A stretch of DNA of 64,000 bases from Carnobacterium jeotgali MS3 (GCF_000745125.1 NZ_JQNF01000010.1:124001-188000); one strand, 5' to 3'. Positions 1 through 9,468 are shown, numbered from the stretch's first letter. Notes: generated by a model not told the origin, from the letters alone. Made by a program: numbers and translations.

Positions 1-1
1 G

Positions 2-1306
2 TTAACAAAAGGTGGCCCCGATGTAGTCTTTAACCGCAGTTCAAAAATCTTGATTGATGGAAAAGTCGTTCCTTTAACAGATGACAACCTAAAATCTTTA
101 GCTGATCAAAATGAAATCTTTTCAGATCGTGCTTTGCGCGTATTGGCTTTTGCTTATAAACCTGTTTCAGAAGGAGAAAACATTACTTTTGAAGACGAAA
201 ACGATTTGATTCTAGTTGGTTTAGTTGCTATGATTGATCCGCCTCGTGAAGCTGTTTATGGCGCTGTAGAACAAGCTAAAAAAGCTGGTATCAAAACCGT
301 TATGATTACCGGTGACCACAAAACAACTGCACGTGCAATTGCTCGTGATATCGGAATCTCAGAACCAGACGACATTGCTTTGACTGGTCAAGAATTAGAC
401 GCTTTAAGTGAAGATGAGTTAAATGCTAAATTAGAACAAATCTCTGTTTATGCTCGTGTTTCTCCAGAAAACAAAATCAGAATCGTTCGCGCTTGGCAAA
501 ATAAAGATAAGATTTCTGCTATGACTGGTGATGGTGTAAACGATGCACCTGCACTGAAACAAGCAGATATTGGAATCGCAATGGGTAGCGGAACTGACGT
601 AGCTAAAGATGCTGCTGCAATGGTATTGACAGATGATAACTTTGTGTCAATCATTAGTGCCGTTGAAGTTGGTCGTAATGTATTTGATAACATCAAAAAG
701 GCTGTTGCTTACCTATTTGCTGGTAACCTTGGTGCTATTATCGCAATCATTGTTGCGTTAATAATGAACTGGGTTAACCCATTCACTGCTTTACAATTAT
801 TGTTCATCAACTTAGTTAATGACTCTATTCCTGCTATTGCCTTAGGAATGGAAAAAGGCGAACCAAATGTTATGGAACGTAAACCTAGAGATCCGAACGA
901 AGGCATCTTCGCAGGTGACACTTTAAGATCTGTTCTTTATCGTGGTGTGCTTATTGGTATCGCTGTTGTTATCTCACAATATATCGGATTAGGTTATTCA
1001 AATGAAATGAGTATTGCTATGGCCTTTACTACCCTTATCTTGGCTCGTACTTTACAAACTTTCCCAGCACGTTCAAATACACAAACATCTATTGGAGCAG
1101 GTTTCTTCTCTAATATGTATGCTATATATGCTGTTTTATTCTGTTCTGTTTTATATGGTGTGACAGTTCTTCCAGGTGTTCGTTCAATCTTTAATATTCC
1201 AGATAATTTTGGATGGGAACAATGGGGAATTGCTGCAGGCTTAGCTTTAGTTGCCGTTGTTCTAATGGAATTAGCTAAATTTCTTCCTCATAAAAAAGAA
1301 GCTTAA
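2..1306 (+). CDS. Cation (probably Ca2+) P-type ATPase, C-terminal part
   Basis: The frame is open from base 2, so this is the 3' part of a gene whose start lies outside the window; about 434 residues are visible. It begins in the nucleotide-binding domain (KGGPDVVF, the KGA/KGAPE region), followed by TGDHKTTA and the hinge motif TGDGVNDAP of the P domain, then about six hydrophobic segments matching M5-M10. The M6 motif reads NLVNDSIPA, like the NLVTDGLPA of P2A calcium pumps. The M5 position equivalent to the site I glutamate of SERCA appears to be alanine (GNLGA), as I recall for the single-Ca2+ Listeria pump LMCA1. Such pumps export Ca2+ by ATP-driven phosphorylation. A strong terminator follows, so it is transcribed alone or is last in its unit. 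The metal is inferred, not proven. Confidence 0.85.
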   Translation, partial: LTKGGPDVVFNRSSKILIDGKVVPLTDDNLKSLADQNEIFSDRALRVLAFAYKPVSEGENITFEDENDLILVGLVAMIDPPREAVYGAVEQAKKAGIKTVMITGDHKTTARAIARDIGISEPDDIALTGQELDALSEDELNAKLEQISVYARVSPENKIRIVRAWQNKDKISAMTGDGVNDAPALKQADIGIAMGSGTDVAKDAAAMVLTDDNFVSIISAVEVGRNVFDNIKKAVAYLFAGNLGAIIAIIVALIMNWVNPFTALQLLFINLVNDSIPAIALGMEKGEPNVMERKPRDPNEGIFAGDTLRSVLYRGVLIGIAVVISQYIGLGYSNEMSIAMAFTTLILARTLQTFPARSNTQTSIGAGFFSNMYAIYAVLFCSVLYGVTVLPGVRSIFNIPDNFGWEQWGIAAGLALVAVVLMELAKFLPHKKEA

Positions 1307-1326
1307 GACAAGCTAACTTATTAAAC

Positions 1327-1373
1327 AAAAAAAACTTTCGCAGCTGATTTGTTAGCTAGCGAAAGTTTTTTTT
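1327..1373 (+). terminator. Rho-independent terminator of the P-type ATPase
   Basis: An A-rich arm ending in ACTTTCGC pairs with GCGAAAGT and is followed by a run of eight T. It lies 20 bases after the ATPase stop. Confidence 0.9.
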
Positions 1374-1447
1374 GGAAATTTAATAGTAGCAACTTCTACT
1401 TAAATCCTTTATACTGTTAACCGAATACTTGTTCGAGGAGGACTCAT

Positions 1448-1981
1448 ATGAATTTTGTCGCATTAGATTTTGAAACAGCTAGCAACCAACGTCATAGCGC
1501 TTGTTCAGTGGCACTGACAGTTGTTCGAAAAAGCAAGATTGTTGATCATTACTACTCTTTAATTAAACCAGAAACTGAATTTTTTTGGCGTAATGTGCAA
1601 GTTCATGGCATTACTGAAAATGATGTTAAAGACGCACCTTCTTTCCCAGAAGTCTGGGAACAAATAAAACCTTTTTTCACAGAAAATAAATTGATTGTTG
1701 CTCATAATCTTCCGTTTGACCGTGGCGTTTTACAAGGCTGTCTTGATTACTATGACTTGCCTCAGCCTCACTTTCAAACTCTGTGCACTGTTCAAAGCAG
1801 TCGGAAATTAATCACAGAAATTCCCAATCATAAATTAAATACAGTTTGTGATCATTTAAATATTAGTTTGAAAAATCATCACAATGCACTTGAGGATAGC
1901 AATGCCTGTGCAGCTATTTTGCTTTATTTAGAAGATCATTTTGGAACAGATCCCTTAAAAAAACTCGTTAAACATATTTAG
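1448..1981 (+). CDS. DEDDh 3'-5' exonuclease (DnaQ/PolIII epsilon-like)
   Basis: This is a 177-residue stand-alone exonuclease of the DnaQ fold. The three Exo motifs are visible: DFETA near residue 7 (Exo I, the first Asp/Glu pair), HNLPFDRGVL near residue 95 (Exo II) and HNALEDSNAC near residue 145 (Exo III with the His and Asp of DEDDh). It has no polymerase or helicase domain, so it is probably a repair or RNA/DNA-trimming nuclease rather than the proofreading part of PolC. The ATG at 1448 follows a GAGGAGG site. It is monocistronic between two terminators. The substrate cannot be told from sequence. Confidence 0.85.
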   Translation: MNFVALDFETASNQRHSACSVALTVVRKSKIVDHYYSLIKPETEFFWRNVQVHGITENDVKDAPSFPEVWEQIKPFFTENKLIVAHNLPFDRGVLQGCLDYYDLPQPHFQTLCTVQSSRKLITEIPNHKLNTVCDHLNISLKNHHNALEDSNACAAILLYLEDHFGTDPLKKLVKHI

Positions 1982-2001
1982 CGTGTTCGTTTTTTATAAG
2001 A

Positions 2002-2053
2002 TGGTTGCTTTCAAAAAATTTAAGCAACCAAAGGAACTCAGCTATCTACACTA
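2002..2053. repeat. Core-less remnant of the TAGTGT/ACACTA element
   Basis: The left part, GGTTGCTTTCAAAAAATTT, resembles one end of the full repeat (GGATGCTTCAATAAATTC at 44185 on). The right part carries TTAAGCA, GGAACT and ATCTACACTAAAAA, in the same order as the other end of copy B (44370-44405). The structured core is absent. A short TGGTTGCTT/AAGCAACCA stem results. The match is by eye and partial. Confidence 0.45.
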
Positions 2054-2067
2054 AAAATTATAAATGC

Positions 2068-2116
2068 AAAATAAACTGATTCTTTAGTTCTTTTAAAGAA
2101 ACAGTTTATTTTTTTA
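2068..2116 (+). terminator. Terminator after the exonuclease gene
   Basis: AAATAAACTG pairs with CAGTTTATTT, with an inner TTCTTT/AAAGAA stem, followed by a T run. It closes the exonuclease unit and insulates glnHP downstream. Confidence 0.75.
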
Positions 2117-2226
2117 TACAAAAATTGCTCAAGTGCAAATAGTTGAAATGATAAAAGGATTCCCGTATTTTTAATATACGAGCTATATTTTAAAACTATA
2201 GCAAAACTATTTGGAGGAGTTTTTAT

Positions 2227-3681
2227 ATGATTACGAAACAGAACCAGTTTTTAGGGGCTGTATTTGCACTTTTTTTAGGCTTATTTTTATCCCTATCCAC
2301 ACCTATCCATGCTTCAGCAGAGAAAGGAACCGAAAGTGATCCTTATGTTATCACTACAGATGTCACTTACGCTCCTTTTGAATTTAAAAATGCAGAGGGC
2401 GACTATGTTGGTATCGATGTAGAAACGTTAGATGCGATTGCTGAAGATCAAAATTTTTCATATGAGTTACGCCCTTTAGCTTTCAGTGCAGGTTTACAAG
2501 CCTTAGAATCAAATCAAGTAGATGGAATGATTGCTGCAATGAGTATTACGGATGAACGTAAGGAATCTTTTGATTTTTCTGATCCTTATTTCGAAGCCGG
2601 TACCGTTATGGCTGTCTCAAAAAACAATGATGCTATTTCTTCTTATGAAGATTTAGATGGCAAGACTGTTGCTGTTAAGGTTGGTACCACTGGTGCCGCA
2701 TTTGTGACAGAACTGAAAAAACAATTTGATATTGATATTAACCAATTTGAAGACTCAGCAACTATGTATGAAGACGTTGTTTCCGGTCATTCTGATGCGG
2801 TCTTTGATGACTACCCTGTTATGGCTTATGCTGTACAACAAGGTCTTAAACTACAATTTCCACTTGATCCAGAAGCAGGAGATGTTTACGGATTCGCTGT
2901 TAATAAAGGTCAAAATCCAGAATTACTAGAAAAATTCAATGCAGGTTTAGCAACCATCAAAGAAAATGGTGTTCATAAAGAAATTACGGATAAGTATACT
3001 AGTGAAAATTCAGAAGCTGCTACTAGCAATAACTTCTTCACTTTGATTCAAAATAATTATAGTGAATTATTAACAGGTCTTGGACGTACTTTAGTATTAA
3101 CGCTTGTTTCATTTGCAATTGCTTTAGTCGTAGGAGTTATTTTAGGATTATTCAGTGCTACGTCAAACAATCTATTAAGTGGGATTTCGACTTTATATGT
3201 GACTATTATGCGCGGTATTCCTTTGATTGTACTAGCCTTTTTTGTCTATTTCTCTATTCCACAATTCTTAAACATTCAGTTATCCGCTTATCTTGCTGGT
3301 GTAATTACATTGAGTCTTAATACTTCTGCATACATTTCAGAGCTTGTTCGTGGCGGAATTCAAGCTGTGGCTGGTGGGCAATTAGAAGCCGCAAGAAGCT
3401 TGGGACTCCCTTATAAAACTTCTATGCGTAAAATTGTCTTACCACAAGCTATTAAGATAATGATTCCATCCTTTATCAATCAATTTGTTATCACGCTTAA
3501 AGATACTTCAATCCTATCGGTTATTGGCATTGTTGAATTGACTCAAACCGGAAAAATTATCATTGCTCGGACTTACTCTTCTGGAAATATGTGGTTAATC
3601 ATCGGAATCATGTACATTGTTTTGATCACTATTTTAACGAAACTATCAACGGTACTTGAAAGGAAAATATCTAATGACTAA
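2227..3681 (+). CDS. Amino acid (glutamine-type) ABC transporter, fused substrate-binding and permease protein, copy 1
   Basis: This 484-residue protein joins an extracellular substrate-binding domain to a membrane permease, the GlnP/GlnHP architecture of Lactobacillales. Residues 1-31 form a signal peptide ending at HASA. Residues about 38-265 are a type-3 solute-binding domain ([28 protein letters not shown]). Residues about 275-480 form the permease with the cytoplasmic EAA loop ([13 protein letters not shown]) that contacts the ATPase. The ATG at 2227 follows GGAGG. Its stop overlaps the start of the ATPase gene by 8 bases (ATGACTAA), indicating translational coupling. Substrate is inferred as Gln/Glu or another polar amino acid. 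A near-identical layout recurs at 10897-13072. Confidence 0.9.
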   Translation: MITKQNQFLGAVFALFLGLFLSLSTPIHASAEKGTESDPYVITTDVTYAPFEFKNAEGDYVGIDVETLDAIAEDQNFSYELRPLAFSAGLQALESNQVDGMIAAMSITDERKESFDFSDPYFEAGTVMAVSKNNDAISSYEDLDGKTVAVKVGTTGAAFVTELKKQFDIDINQFEDSATMYEDVVSGHSDAVFDDYPVMAYAVQQGLKLQFPLDPEAGDVYGFAVNKGQNPELLEKFNAGLATIKENGVHKEITDKYTSENSEAATSNNFFTLIQNNYSELLTGLGRTLVLTLVSFAIALVVGVILGLFSATSNNLLSGISTLYVTIMRGIPLIVLAFFVYFSIPQFLNIQLSAYLAGVITLSLNTSAYISELVRGGIQAVAGGQLEAARSLGLPYKTSMRKIVLPQAIKIMIPSFINQFVITLKDTSILSVIGIVELTQTGKIIIARTYSSGNMWLIIGIMYIVLITILTKLSTVLERKISND

Positions 3682-4405
3682 ATTAAAAGTTGAACATTTA
3701 AAGAAAAATTTCGGAAAATTAGAAGTTTTAAAAGACTTGAATATTGAAGTTCAAGAAGGAGAAGTTATTTGTATTATTGGTCCTTCAGGTTCTGGAAAAA
3801 GTACTTTTCTTCGTTGTATGAATGCTTTGGAAGAAATTACAGGCGGAAAAGTCATCATTGATAATTTTGATTTAACTGATCCTAAACAAGATATCAATAA
3901 AGTACGCGAAAATATTGGAATGGTTTTTCAACAGTTTAATTTATTCCCACATTTGACAGTGTTAGACAACATTACGCTAGCCCCCAAAGAATTAAAAAAG
4001 GAATCCGCTGAAACGAGCGAAAAACGTGCATTAGAATTACTCGAAACAGTTGGTCTCTCTGAAAAAGCCAATGATTACCCAAAATCACTATCTGGCGGAC
4101 AAAAGCAACGTGTGGCCATTGCAAGAGCTTTAGCGATGGATCCAGACATCATGTTGTTCGATGAACCCACTAGTGCATTGGATCCAGAAATGGTTGGTGA
4201 CGTCCTTGAAGTTATGCAAAAATTAGCAGATCAAGGCATGACTATGCTAGTTGTAACTCATGAAATGGGCTTTGCCAAAGAAGTAGCAGATCGCGTTATT
4301 TTCATGGATGGCGGTTATATCGTTGAAGAAGGCGACCCTAAAGAAGTCTTCGATAATCCCCAACAAGAACGAACGAAAAACTTCTTAGAAAAAGTATTAA
4401 TCTAA
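3674..4405 (+). CDS. glnQ: Polar amino acid ABC transporter ATPase (GlnQ-like), copy 1
   Basis: This 243-residue cytoplasmic ATPase powers the adjacent fused transporter. Visible motifs are Walker [10 protein letters not shown] near residue 34, the Q-loop QQFNLF, signature LSGGQKQR, Walker [13 protein letters not shown] and the switch histidine in VVTHEMGFA. The ATG at 3674 was chosen over an upstream in-frame TTG (3656) because a GAAAGGA site precedes it and the protein then begins [11 protein letters not shown], like the paralogue at 12341. It overlaps the permease stop by 8 bases. A bidirectional terminator follows. Confidence 0.92.
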   Translation: MTKLKVEHLKKNFGKLEVLKDLNIEVQEGEVICIIGPSGSGKSTFLRCMNALEEITGGKVIIDNFDLTDPKQDINKVRENIGMVFQQFNLFPHLTVLDNITLAPKELKKESAETSEKRALELLETVGLSEKANDYPKSLSGGQKQRVAIARALAMDPDIMLFDEPTSALDPEMVGDVLEVMQKLADQGMTMLVVTHEMGFAKEVADRVIFMDGGYIVEEGDPKEVFDNPQQERTKNFLEKVLI

Positions 4406-4445
4406 AAAAAAGCTTTGCAAAAGTTATCTTTTGCAAAGCTTTTTA
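4404..4445. terminator. Bidirectional terminator between glnQ copy 1 and a GNAT gene
   Basis: A 17-bp perfect stem (AAAAAGCTTTGCAAAAG and its complement) with a short loop has A and T runs on both sides. It can serve the convergent genes on both strands. Confidence 0.92.
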
Positions 4446-4967
4446 AATTTCTCCAATCAGCATACTCATCAAACAAACATCTAAGTAAACACCTTCATCT
4501 TTAACTCCACGAGGCATGATTGCTTCGAGTTTAAAATCCATTCTTTCATAAAGACGGCGCGCTCGTTCATTGCGTGCTTGAACGGTTAATTCAAGTCGTT
4601 TTAACTGACTTACAGGACTATTTGCCCATTCAATCAATTGTTCCATCATTGTTGTGCCTAAACCTATTCCCCAATAAGCTTTTGCAATTGAAATGCTGAT
4701 GTCCCCTATATGTTTCAGTTTTGGACTTACATTCCCATGAATTTCAGCAATTCCAATTAGTTCTTTTTTGTCTAAAGCGACAAATAAAACCGTTACATCG
4801 GACTCTAAAATAGTCTTAATTTCCTTCCGTTTCTCTTCAACTGTTTTCCCAGGACCTTCTGCTCCCATTGTCATAAAACCTGTTTCAACAGCGATTTTTT
4901 TCAAATGTTTCAACAAATTTTCAGCATCACTAGGGATAGCTTCTCGTATTTGGATAGTACTTATCAT
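4443..4967 (-). CDS. GNAT family N-acetyltransferase
   Basis: A 174-residue GNAT-fold protein that would transfer an acetyl group from acetyl-CoA to an amine. The acetyl-CoA binding segment is seen around residues 100-115 (ISIAKAYWGIGLGTTMM, the V-x-x-x-x-R/Q-G-x-G/A motif in a degenerate form), followed by the C-terminal strand with ARNERARRLYERMDF. It starts 3 bases after tsaE ends, so the two are probably one operon. A RimI-like neighbour of tsaE is common in Firmicutes, but the motif order here is closer to generic small-molecule GNATs. The substrate is unknown. Confidence 0.8.
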   Translation of the reverse strand: MISTIQIREAIPSDAENLLKHLKKIAVETGFMTMGAEGPGKTVEEKRKEIKTILESDVTVLFVALDKKELIGIAEIHGNVSPKLKHIGDISISIAKAYWGIGLGTTMMEQLIEWANSPVSQLKRLELTVQARNERARRLYERMDFKLEAIMPRGVKDEGVYLDVCLMSMLIGEI

Positions 4968-4970
4968 TTG

Positions 4971-5441
4971 TTATACCTGACTTTCCTCAAAATTTTGCAT
5001 CAATTTTTCATACCTTTCCCCAACAGGCGAAAAAGTCAGCTCCCGTTCCATTAAATCATCTCCAGCAGGAACAAGCTTGATCTGCAAATATTCTTGAGGC
5101 AAGTCTTCGGGAATAAAGGTTGCCCATTCAACGATTGATACACCCTCGCCTTCAAAATATTCCTCTAATCCTAAATCCGTTCCACCAGTTTCTTCTAATC
5201 GATAGACATCCATATGGTACAACGGCAATCTTCCTTCAAGGTACTCCCTGATAATTGTATAAGTTGGACTTTTAATCACTTTGGTAATTCCAAGACCTTC
5301 GGCTAGGCCTTTTGTAAAAGTCGTTTTTCCAGCTCCAAGATTGCCTTCTAAAAGAATCGTATCTCCAGGTTCAAGCAATTTGGCTAATGTAGCAGCTATT
5401 ATCTTTGTTTCTTCTTCATTACGTGCTTTAATTTGTTTCAT
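4971..5441 (-). CDS. tsaE: tRNA threonylcarbamoyladenosine biosynthesis ATPase TsaE
   Basis: A 156-residue P-loop protein needed with TsaB and TsaD to make t6A37 on ANN-decoding tRNAs. The Walker A is GNLGAGKTT near residue 34; SPTYTIIREY and the MDVYRLEE segment are family hallmarks. The ATG at 5441 follows a GAGGAGA site. It is upstream of, and nearly contiguous with, the GNAT gene. tsaB and tsaD are not in the window. Confidence 0.95.
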   Translation of the reverse strand: MKQIKARNEEETKIIAATLAKLLEPGDTILLEGNLGAGKTTFTKGLAEGLGITKVIKSPTYTIIREYLEGRLPLYHMDVYRLEETGGTDLGLEEYFEGEGVSIVEWATFIPEDLPQEYLQIKLVPAGDDLMERELTFSPVGERYEKLMQNFEESQV

Positions 5442-5506
5442 TTTGTTCTCCTCTATCCCTATCTAGTTATCTTTTATTGTAATTCAAGTATTTAAAAATA
5501 GCCAAA

Positions 5507-5549
5507 CAAAAATCCATTGAGCACCTAAAAATATAGACTCAATGGATTT
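5507..5549 (-). terminator. Terminator after the NAD(P)-binding protein gene
   Basis: AAATCCATTGAG pairs with CTCAATGGATTT around a 16-base loop. On the minus strand the 3' arm runs into TTTTTG. Confidence 0.75.
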
Positions 5550-5563
5550 CTATGCTCGTTTCC

Positions 5564-6202
5564 TTATTCGCTACATACTGTAATACGTTGACCCATAAAT
5601 AATTGATTTTCAATTTCATCTACCAATGCAAGAGCAAAGTCAGCATAACTAATTTCACTTTCACCTTTACTATTGGTCAATAGTTGGTCTTGTCCTAATT
5701 GATATTTCCCAGTTCGTTTGCCTTCAGGATTAAAAAACGCAGATGGACTTACATACGTCCAATTGATATCTTCCGCTAGTTTTAATTGCTCAAAAGCTTT
5801 ACTCATATTAACAGCTGTAGGTCTAGCTACTTCAGGAAAATCGGGAGTATCTATCAACCGCGTCGTTTTCGTATCATCAACATATAAACTTCCTGCTCCG
5901 CCAACAATGATTAGGCGCGGATTTTCATGTCCTTGTATTAACGACACAATATAAGCCAAACTTGTTTGATGCAATTCTTCTTTCCCAGGTGGAGCATTAA
6001 ATGCATCAACCACCACATCTAAATTTTTTATATCATCATAGGTTAAATCATATAAATCCTTTTCGATATAATGGCTGTCTTTACTGTCTATCAGTTTGGA
6101 AGCATTTCGTATCAAAGGAATCACTTCATGTCCTCTGATCAATGCCTCTGCTGAAATTTTTGAACCTGATTTACCTGTAGCGCCGATAATGCCAATCTTC
6201 AT
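5564..6202 (-). CDS. NAD(P)H-binding atypical short-chain dehydrogenase (NmrA/YwnB-like)
   Basis: A 212-residue Rossmann-fold protein. The dinucleotide-binding motif GATGKSGS is at residues 8-15 and the second strand/Arg region (IPLIRNASKL) favours NADP. The typical active-site YxxxK of classical SDRs is not evident, which fits the atypical NmrA-like or YwnB-like branch often annotated as NAD(P)H-binding protein. It is monocistronic with its own terminator. Substrate and role cannot be inferred. Confidence 0.8.
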   Translation of the reverse strand: MKIGIIGATGKSGSKISAEALIRGHEVIPLIRNASKLIDSKDSHYIEKDLYDLTYDDIKNLDVVVDAFNAPPGKEELHQTSLAYIVSLIQGHENPRLIIVGGAGSLYVDDTKTTRLIDTPDFPEVARPTAVNMSKAFEQLKLAEDINWTYVSPSAFFNPEGKRTGKYQLGQDQLLTNSKGESEISYADFALALVDEIENQLFMGQRITVCSE

Positions 6203-6285
6203 AACCGTTCCTCCTTTTTACTAATACTCTTGTTTATTCATTATAATGAGAACGCATTCAATAGAGCAACTATTCTCTCTTTATC

Positions 6286-6318
6286 AAAAAAAAGCTAACT
6301 CAATGAGTCAGCTTTTTT
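6286..6318 (-). terminator. Terminator of pta
   Basis: An AGCTGACTCA-type stem with one mismatch has A and T runs on both sides, immediately after the pta stop on the minus strand. Confidence 0.85.
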
Positions 6319-6322
6319 AAAT

Positions 6323-7303
6323 TTAATTCATTAATGTTTGATTTGCTGTGATGATTGTTAGTTTGTAAACATCCTCTTCGTTACAACCACGAGACAAGTC
6401 TGAGATGGGTTTATTTAACCCTTGTAAGATAGGTCCGATTGCTTCAAAATTACCAAAACGTTGCGCAATCTTATAACCAATGTTTCCTGATTGTAATTCA
6501 GGGAATACAAAAACACTTGCTTGTCCAGCAACATTAGAATCTGGTGCTTTTTGTTCAGCAACAGAAGCTACGAATGCAGCATCAAATTGCATTTCACCAT
6601 CGATATCATATTGAGGAGCTAGTTCTTGAGCAATTTTAGTTGCTTCTGCTACTTTAGTTGCTTCTTCAGCAACTGCTGATCCTCTAGTTGAAAAACTTAA
6701 CATAGCAACTTTTGGTTCGATACCAAACATTTCAGCCGTTTTAGCACTTTCTACAGCGATTTCAGCTAATTCTTGAGCATTTGGATTCACATTGATTGCA
6801 CAATCTGAGAATAAGTATTTTTCTTGTCCACGTCCACGCATCATAATAAATGCACCACTTGTACGGCTAACGCCTGGTTTAGTTTTAATAATTTGTAATG
6901 CAGGGCGAACAGTGTCTCCTGTTGAGTGGATTGCTCCACTTACTAAGCCATCAACTAATCCCATATAGGTTAACATTGTACCAAAATAGTTTTCATCTTT
7001 TAATAATTCAATTGCTTTTTCTTCAGAAACTTTACCTTTACGACGTTCTACGAAAGAAGCAACCATTTCATCTATTTTAGCATAATTTGCTGGGTCAACA
7101 ATTTCAATGTTTTCTACATTGAAGCCACGATTTTTTGCAGCTTCTTTAACAACTTCGGGGTTCCCAATTAATACCGGTTGAACTAAATCTTCTGATGCCA
7201 AACGAACTACAGCACCAAGAATACGAGGTTCAGATCCTTCTGGAAATACAATCCGAACTTTTTTTCCTTTAATCTTGCTTGATAAGCTTTCAATTAGCTC
7301 CAC
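6323..7303 (-). CDS. pta: Phosphate acetyltransferase
   Basis: A 326-residue Pta that interconverts acetyl-CoA and acetyl phosphate, feeding acetate kinase. Visible family segments include RIVFPEGSEPR near the start, SGAIHSTGDTVRPALQIIKT mid-protein and the substrate-site region FPELQSGNIGYKIAQR near the C-terminus. The frame is open further upstream, but the GTG at 7303 is chosen because GGAGGT lies 7 bases before it and the length then matches the short Pta family (about 325-330 residues). It is monocistronic. ung lies upstream in the same direction but about 100 bases away. Confidence 0.95.
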   Translation of the reverse strand: MELIESLSSKIKGKKVRIVFPEGSEPRILGAVVRLASEDLVQPVLIGNPEVVKEAAKNRGFNVENIEIVDPANYAKIDEMVASFVERRKGKVSEEKAIELLKDENYFGTMLTYMGLVDGLVSGAIHSTGDTVRPALQIIKTKPGVSRTSGAFIMMRGRGQEKYLFSDCAINVNPNAQELAEIAVESAKTAEMFGIEPKVAMLSFSTRGSAVAEEATKVAEATKIAQELAPQYDIDGEMQFDAAFVASVAEQKAPDSNVAGQASVFVFPELQSGNIGYKIAQRFGNFEAIGPILQGLNKPISDLSRGCNEEDVYKLTIITANQTLMN

Positions 7304-7403
7304 ACTAATAACCTCCACAATTTGTGATTTTATATACAGTACTATCATACTCTTATTTTCTTAACAATAACAGTCTTTTTGGTTTAAAACCTATAAGTAT
7401 TGC

Positions 7404-8087
7404 TTATTCAACTGTCTCAGGCAATTGCCAATTTATAGGTTCTTCGCCTAAATTGATCAATGCTTCATTTGTCTTAGAAAATGGTTTTGATCCAAAAAAG
7501 CCACGATAAGCTGACAAAGGACTTGGATGAACTGAGGTCAACACAACATGTTTTGTTTCATCAATTAAAGCTCTTTTTTTAATGGATGGATTTCCCCATA
7601 AAATAAACACCATTGGTTTCTCTCGTTCACTTAATTTTTTGATAACCGCATCTGTCAGTACTTCCCAGCCTTTGCCTTTATGTGAATGAGCCTGGCCTTT
7701 TCGAACAGTTAAAACGGTATTAAGTAATAAGACACCTTGTTTAGCCCAAGATTCCAGATAACCATGATTTGCACGAGGAATATCCAGATCCGTTTCCAAT
7801 TCCTTATAGATGTTGACGAGAGAAGGCGGCGTTTTAACATTCGGCAATACAGAAAAGCTCAGTCCATGTGCTTGATCTGGTCCATGATAAGGATCTTGTC
7901 CTAAAATGACTACCTTTACTTCATTATAAGGAGTCCATTCAAAAGCTTGCCAAATATGGTGCATTTCAGGATAAACCGTTGTTTCTTGATAATCGTGTAC
8001 TAAAAATTCTTTTAATGATTGATAAGTTGGTGTATTTATTTGTTCTTCCAAAATTGGCAACCAATCATTTTGTATCGGTAAGGTCAT
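7404..8087 (-). CDS. ung: Uracil-DNA glycosylase, family 1
   Basis: A 227-residue base-excision repair enzyme that removes uracil from DNA. The catalytic motif [17 protein letters not shown] is near residue 63 (Asp is the general base) and the Leu-intercalation loop [10 protein letters not shown] is near residue 187. The length is normal for Ung. The ung-pta order is frequent in Firmicutes. The start ATG at 8087 is supported by conservation of the N-terminal Trp/Leu helix. Confidence 0.96.
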   Translation of the reverse strand: MTLPIQNDWLPILEEQINTPTYQSLKEFLVHDYQETTVYPEMHHIWQAFEWTPYNEVKVVILGQDPYHGPDQAHGLSFSVLPNVKTPPSLVNIYKELETDLDIPRANHGYLESWAKQGVLLLNTVLTVRKGQAHSHKGKGWEVLTDAVIKKLSEREKPMVFILWGNPSIKKRALIDETKHVVLTSVHPSPLSAYRGFFGSKPFSKTNEALINLGEEPINWQLPETVE

Positions 8088-8284
8088 TATAATTTGCTCC
8101 TTATCTCTAATAAACTTACTCTTATCCTACAAGAATTACTTTTTTCTAACAAGTATTACCTGTCAGCTTCTTTTTGTTCTATTCATTTATTTCGACAATT
8201 TATTACAAAAAAAGCTTTATACGTTTGTTTTTTTATTATTAATGGTAGACTTAGTAATACAAACAACTCTTGGGAGGAACCAAA

Positions 8285-9193
8285 ATGATAGAACTTATTG
8301 TATCTGATATGGATGGAACATTATTAAATGGAAAAATGAAAGTTTCTGAAACAAATGCTAAAGCTATTAAAGCGGCTATGAACCAAGGGATTCATTTTAT
8401 GGTCGCCACAGGCCGTGGATTTACTGAAGCACAACCGTTACTTAAAGAAGTGGGTATCAACTGTTCGTTTATCACGCTTAATGGTGCTCAAGTTTATAAT
8501 GAAGAAGGCTCTGTCATTCAAAATATTGGCATCGATAAACAATCGGTACACGAAATCGTTGCTGCGATAAAGAAAAGAAATCTTTATTGTGAAATGACGA
8601 CATCTAATGGAATTTATTCCGATAATAAAGCGAAACGTATCGAATCTGTTGCTTCTTTATTATTTGAAACAAATCCGGATACTACTTATAAAATGGCCGT
8701 TGTTTTAGCAGCAGCCCGTTTAGAAATTATGAATATAAACTATGTTGAAGATTACGAAGAGCTTGTGCACGATGATTCCATTGAAGTTTTAAAAATTATC
8801 GCTTTTAGTGATGATGGTCGTAAGGTACTTGGGCCACTTACAGAGGAACTTGAAAAATCAGGTGAGCTTGCAATTACCGCTTCTTTTGTTAATAACATTG
8901 AAATCAATAACATTAATGCCCAAAAAGGCATTGCTCTTGAAGCAGCTGCAAAAAAATTAAATATTCCTCTTGAAAACATTATGACACTTGGAGATAATTT
9001 CAATGATGTCTCGATGTTAAAAGTAGCCGGATATAGTTTTGCCATGGAAAATGCTGAAGAAGAAGTCAAAACGTATGCTAAATACATTACTACTAGCAAT
9101 AATAATGATGGTATTGCACATGCAATCAACCTAGCTTTAAACGATCAATTAGACTCAGCCAAATCACCTACTTTCGTAGAACGCACTGAGTAG
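8285..9193 (+). CDS. HAD hydrolase, Cof/YidA subfamily
   Basis: A 302-residue cytoplasmic phosphatase of the HAD superfamily IIB. Motif I is DMDGTLLN at residues 8-15, motif II is the Thr in MVATGRG, motif III/IV is the Lys region followed by GDNFNDVSML near residue 238. Such proteins hydrolyse sugar phosphates or FMN/PLP; the substrate is unknown. The ATG at 8285 is preceded by GGAGG 5 bases away; an earlier in-frame start at 8270 would overlap the ribosome binding site. Confidence 0.92.
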   Translation: MIELIVSDMDGTLLNGKMKVSETNAKAIKAAMNQGIHFMVATGRGFTEAQPLLKEVGINCSFITLNGAQVYNEEGSVIQNIGIDKQSVHEIVAAIKKRNLYCEMTTSNGIYSDNKAKRIESVASLLFETNPDTTYKMAVVLAAARLEIMNINYVEDYEELVHDDSIEVLKIIAFSDDGRKVLGPLTEELEKSGELAITASFVNNIEINNINAQKGIALEAAAKKLNIPLENIMTLGDNFNDVSMLKVAGYSFAMENAEEEVKTYAKYITTSNNNDGIAHAINLALNDQLDSAKSPTFVERTE

Positions 9194-9301
9194 AAAGTGA
9201 AAGTTAACAAATCTTATAGTAACAGTTTTTCTTTTCGTTTCGTTGTTATTAGTAGGTTGACAATACGTTAACTCAGCTAATAAATGAAGGGAGAGAATAA
9301 C

Positions 9302-9466
9302 ATGGATGCAAGTACTCAGTGGCTGTCTACTGTAACAGAGATTATCGGTAATGTTGGTTTCCCCATTTTTATCGCTTTATTTCTACTTCAGCGTATGGAA
9401 ACTAAACTTGATGACGTGGTGAAAGCTCTGCACGAATTAGGTCAAGCCATTAAATCAGCGATATAA
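9302..9466 (+). CDS. YvrJ-family small membrane protein
   Basis: A 54-residue protein with one transmembrane helix (IIGNVGFPIFIALFLLQRM, residues about 14-32) followed by an amphipathic helix. The GNVGFP motif is typical of the YvrJ family, whose function is unknown. The ATG at 9302 has GGGAGAG 6 bases upstream. A candidate promoter lies at 9257-9280 (TTGACA, spacing 15-17, TAATAA or ATAAAT). The gene is enclosed by its own terminator, so it is a genuine small unit. Confidence 0.8.
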   Translation: MDASTQWLSTVTEIIGNVGFPIFIALFLLQRMETKLDDVVKALHELGQAIKSAI

Positions 9467-9468
9467 AG

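Noticed and set aside
448..921. Minus-strand frames within the P-type ATPase gene
   Set aside because: Shadows of a clear coding frame, with no start site or family.
2146..2226. Small hairpins CGTAT/ATACG and GCTATA/TATAGC before glnHP copy 1 as a riboswitch or T-box
   Set aside because: No T-box AG-rich motif, specifier loop or known aptamer consensus is seen; stems are short and A+T-only.
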